In this document: piece by piece, positions 62,901-64,000 of the stretch | How the letters are laid out: each line of letters opens with the position of its first letter | Numbering within the stretch: position 1 is the stretch's first letter | Assembly: GCA_905182335.1 (NCBI GenBank) | Contig: CAJJBE010000003.1 | Span: forward strand, 124,001 to 188,000 | Source: Flavobacteriales bacterium UBA4466 | Lineage (GTDB): Bacteria; Bacteroidota; Bacteroidia; Flavobacteriales_D; Crocinitomicaceae | DNA length: 64,000 nucleotides | Reading direction: 5' to 3' | The notes under the pieces: generated by a model | What the model was told of the DNA's origin: nothing | The model's database searches: none | Seen by the model: only the letters and a program-made list of their open reading frames with translations | Translations under genes and position numbers: made by a program

Positions 62901-63193
62901 CAGCCAACAGAATAAGCACCGTAGTTATCGAAAATAGGAGAGAAGGTCGTTCCATGATTCGTTGTTTTCCATACTCCACCAGAAGCAGCTGCTACATACC
63001 AGGTGTTGTTATTATTAGGATCCACAGCAATATCAGCAATTCTACCAGATGTTAATGCTGGACCAACCAATCGAAATTTTAAACCCGAGACAATAGAAGC
63101 TTTAATTCCTGATGGATCACTTGTTTTTATTTTTTGAGCAAATAATACTGTTCCAATGCAAATAGCAAGAAACAATGATGTCAGTTTTTTCAT
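59924..63193 (-). CDS. Large secreted BNR/sortilin-like beta-propeller protein
   Basis: 1089 residues with a signal peptide (MKKLTSLFLAICIGTVLFAQ). At least ten BNR-type repeats (SxDxGxTW, for example KSINGGETWKK, KSSDGGETWRE, TSTDGGNSWSK, SSNKGKTWKL) span ~40-720 as one or two propellers of the VPS10/sortilin kind. A C-terminal ~300 residues holds a beta domain and a helical region. It lacks a type IX sorting domain; ends GKDDSWKEY. Homologues are often called glycosyl hydrolases without proof. An outer-surface or periplasmic role is likely, enzymatic activity unproven. Confidence 0.82.
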   Translation of the reverse strand: MKKLTSLFLAICIGTVLFAQKIKTSDPSGIKASIVSGLKFRLVGPALTSGRIADIAVDPNNNNTWYVAAASGGVWKTTNHGTTFSPIFDNYGAYSVGCVTLAPTNVNTVWIGTGENNNQRSVAYGDGVYKSVDGGKSFKNMGLKSSEHIGKIIVHPTNEDIIWVAAYGPLWSKGGERGVYKSINGGETWKKTLKISEHTGIAEIAIDPKNPMTLYASAHQRRRREWTYIGGGPESGLYKSSDGGETWREINSGLPTGEMGRIGIAVSPVNTDYLYAIIEARGDKSGFFRSTNRGESWSKMSNYKTSGNYYQEIICDLTDVDKVFSMNTWLHHTEDGGKTFEKTGETSKHVDNHCIWIDPNNPDHWIVGCDGGIYETYNHATDWKYYSNLPIIQFYKVATDNDSPFYNIYGGTQDNNSMGGPSASINNAGILNSDWFITNGGDGFESAIDPINPNIAYAQAQYGWLVRYDKISGERTPIQPMPGKDELAYRWNWDSPLLISPHDNKTLYFCANKVFKSTNRGDDWETISPDLSQQIDRNKLPVMDQVWSIDAVMKNKSTTIYGNIVALDESPITKGLLYTGTDDGLIHTSTDGGNSWSKVNKFPGVPPNTRVNMISASLHDENVVFATLNNHRSGDFKPYVIKSSNKGKTWKLISGNLPKAGAAFAIRQDHINPELLFTGTEFGCFFSNDGGINWTKLAGLPTVAVYDIDIQQRENDLVVATFGRGFYVLDNYAPLRTISKKTLDKKVNLFHIKDALLYIPSAPLGLRGTGSQGANMWFAKNPAFGATFSLYLKETETTLKEARHKKQKEQEKNKEAVSYPTFEELRAEKNEVKMQLIWIIKNSKGEEIRRIISSPSKGISRITWDLRKETTSPVRISKQKPGRYSSADVGFLVTPGTYSVEVISLKGDVIKNIVSRTTFNVVGLNNQTLIATNTEELDQFRNEVAETQRGINGASKLISETKDKLKLYRHVIKIYPNIDMSLLSETKEIDSLLERCKLMLWGDGLKSSHEFETAPSISGRIGIVEYQLSTNTTSVTNTQKENKAIAKESYSEFRTILNNALIKLKVLEEKLAEFNIPYIKGKDDSWKEY

Positions 63194-63417
63194 AGTACTA
63201 ATTTGAGATCTAAATTTAGTTAAAATCGAAAGAATAAGAGGTATAAATATGATAGGGATATTGAAAAGCTGATGAGAGAAAGGTTAATTTATTTAGTAAC
63301 ACTTTTTCAAGTTTAAGTAAGACTTTCATTGTAACCTTTTGCGCTTTTTACTGTATATATTATTCAGATATAGAATTTGAATGCATTATACCATAAAACA
63401 ATTATACAAGTGTCGAA

Positions 63418-64000
63418 ATGAATAAATTATCTCTCTCTCTTTTAATGATGTCGCTAGCCATTATTTCCTTTGCTCAAGAAGAGTCAGAGGCTTGTGTTGA
63501 CCCATCTAAAAAAGTATTAAAATTAATTACTAAGGCAGTGAGATCGAAAGACTCTCGAACGGCTATTGAGAGTTTTAAGGTTGCGATAAAACTGAATGAG
63601 GATAATGCAAAAGCTTATTTTGAATATGGGGTGTATGCATACAATACTGGATTAAAACATTATGACTTACAGCCTAGCCCTGCGATGGGAGATCGTAGCT
63701 TTAAGAAGGCTGAGGAGATGTTTCGTATTGCACTAGATTTGTGTGGTGACTATCACGCGAATGCATCATATTATTTAGGTGTTATTAATTATGCGCAGCA
63801 GGAAATACCTGATGCAATCATGTGGTTTGAAGAATTTAAAAACTATAATCACTCTGATATGGATAGATATCCTGAGGATTTTACAAAGAAATTGTCTGAT
63901 GTTGATGAAGTCTTAGTTGATTTAGAAAAAGAAATCGAAATAAAATCAGATCCAGTTCCATTTTCTCCAAGATTGGTGCGTAATGTGAGTACATCTGACA
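63418..64000 (+). CDS. TPR protein, likely N-terminus of a TPR-PD40-OmpA-type protein (cut by window end)
   Basis: 194 visible residues with a signal peptide (MNKLSLSLLMMSLAIISFAQ). Tetratricopeptide-type helices follow (AIESFKVAIKLNEDNAKAYF, then AEEMFRIALDLCGDYHANAS), and the last residues, PFSPRLVRNVSTSD, look like the entry to a PD40 beta-propeller. This order is seen in PorE-like, T9SS-linked outer-membrane-associated proteins that end in an OmpA domain. The rest lies outside the window, so the assignment is provisional. Confidence 0.6.
   Translation, partial: MNKLSLSLLMMSLAIISFAQEESEACVDPSKKVLKLITKAVRSKDSRTAIESFKVAIKLNEDNAKAYFEYGVYAYNTGLKHYDLQPSPAMGDRSFKKAEEMFRIALDLCGDYHANASYYLGVINYAQQEIPDAIMWFEEFKNYNHSDMDRYPEDFTKKLSDVDEVLVDLEKEIEIKSDPVPFSPRLVRNVSTSD

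Overview
The window is a contiguous, gene-dense, AT-rich stretch of a chromosome from a member of the Bacteroidota, most likely Flavobacteriales (Crocinitomicaceae-like by feel; the family is inference). The evidence is an LpxC-FabZ fusion, the Bacteroidota-type GlmU-like sugar nucleotidyltransferase, the type IX secretion protein PorQ, a DUF4295 small protein beside L28 and L33, a fused two-domain lycopene cyclase, a TonB-dependent receptor with a regulatory N-terminus, and many TAnnTTTG -7 promoter boxes lying only a few bases upstream of start codons. I see no tRNA, rRNA, insertion sequence, prophage or CRISPR array. Most genes are housekeeping.

Layout. 1-2084: end of lpxB, a SpoIID/LytB-domain protein and an FtsB/DivIC-like protein. 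2214-7446 (minus): a secreted TPR-like protein, the methylmalonyl-CoA mutase subunits mutB and mutA with an EI24 membrane protein upstream, and a 53-codon membrane ORF. 7576-10351 (minus): a diacylglycerol-kinase-like lipid kinase overlapping an LTA-synthase-like phosphoglycerol transferase. 10613-13749: Nif3, a zinc-ribbon coiled-coil protein and a DEAD-box helicase. 13766-17961: murB, then a divergent menaquinone operon (hotdog thioesterase, isochorismate synthase, menD). 17995-19973: terC with three small genes, the last a membrane-anchored protein whose C-terminus resembles a type IX sorting domain. 20082-21163: thioredoxin and an unknown membrane protein. 21243-27157: lpxD, lpxC-fabZ, lpxA, an RlmD-like rRNA methyltransferase lacking the iron-sulfur cysteines, and cinA. 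27232-28885: rpmB, rpmG, DUF4295 and ftsY. 29021-33500: an ACMSD-like amidohydrolase, hisS, hutH and a membrane protein. 33672-37922: an ABC-F ATPase with one degenerate composite ATP site, a FkbM methyltransferase and an M61 peptidase.

37962-46848: TonB-dependent receptor, mazG, a PagL-like outer-membrane deacylase, a DUF2807 lipoprotein, a small cysteine-bearing membrane protein, an ACT-like protein, cmk, an outer-membrane barrel and porQ. 46887-51942 (minus): YfcE phosphodiesterase and a compact carotenoid operon (crtI, crtB, idi, a CruF/DUF422 protein, crtZ, lycopene cyclase). 52050-64000: meaB (chaperone of the mutase encoded 46 kb away), an S4-domain protein, two unknowns, a sodium:solute symporter, the GlmU-like enzyme, lon with an unusual upstream region, a large BNR-propeller protein and the start of a TPR protein cut by the window end.

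Themes that link the genes are lipid A and envelope building (lpxB/D/C/A, murB, GlmU-like, PagL-like, the LtaS-like/DgkB-like pair), menaquinone, propionyl/methylmalonyl-CoA metabolism and carotenoids. I did not find an obviously new multi-gene system. The items I would follow up first are the LtaS-like/lipid-kinase pair, the asymmetric ABC-F protein, the anchored sorting-domain-like protein, the Cys-less RlmD homologue and the sigma-54-like element plus hairpin upstream of lon. All family assignments are from reading the sequence; no database search was run.
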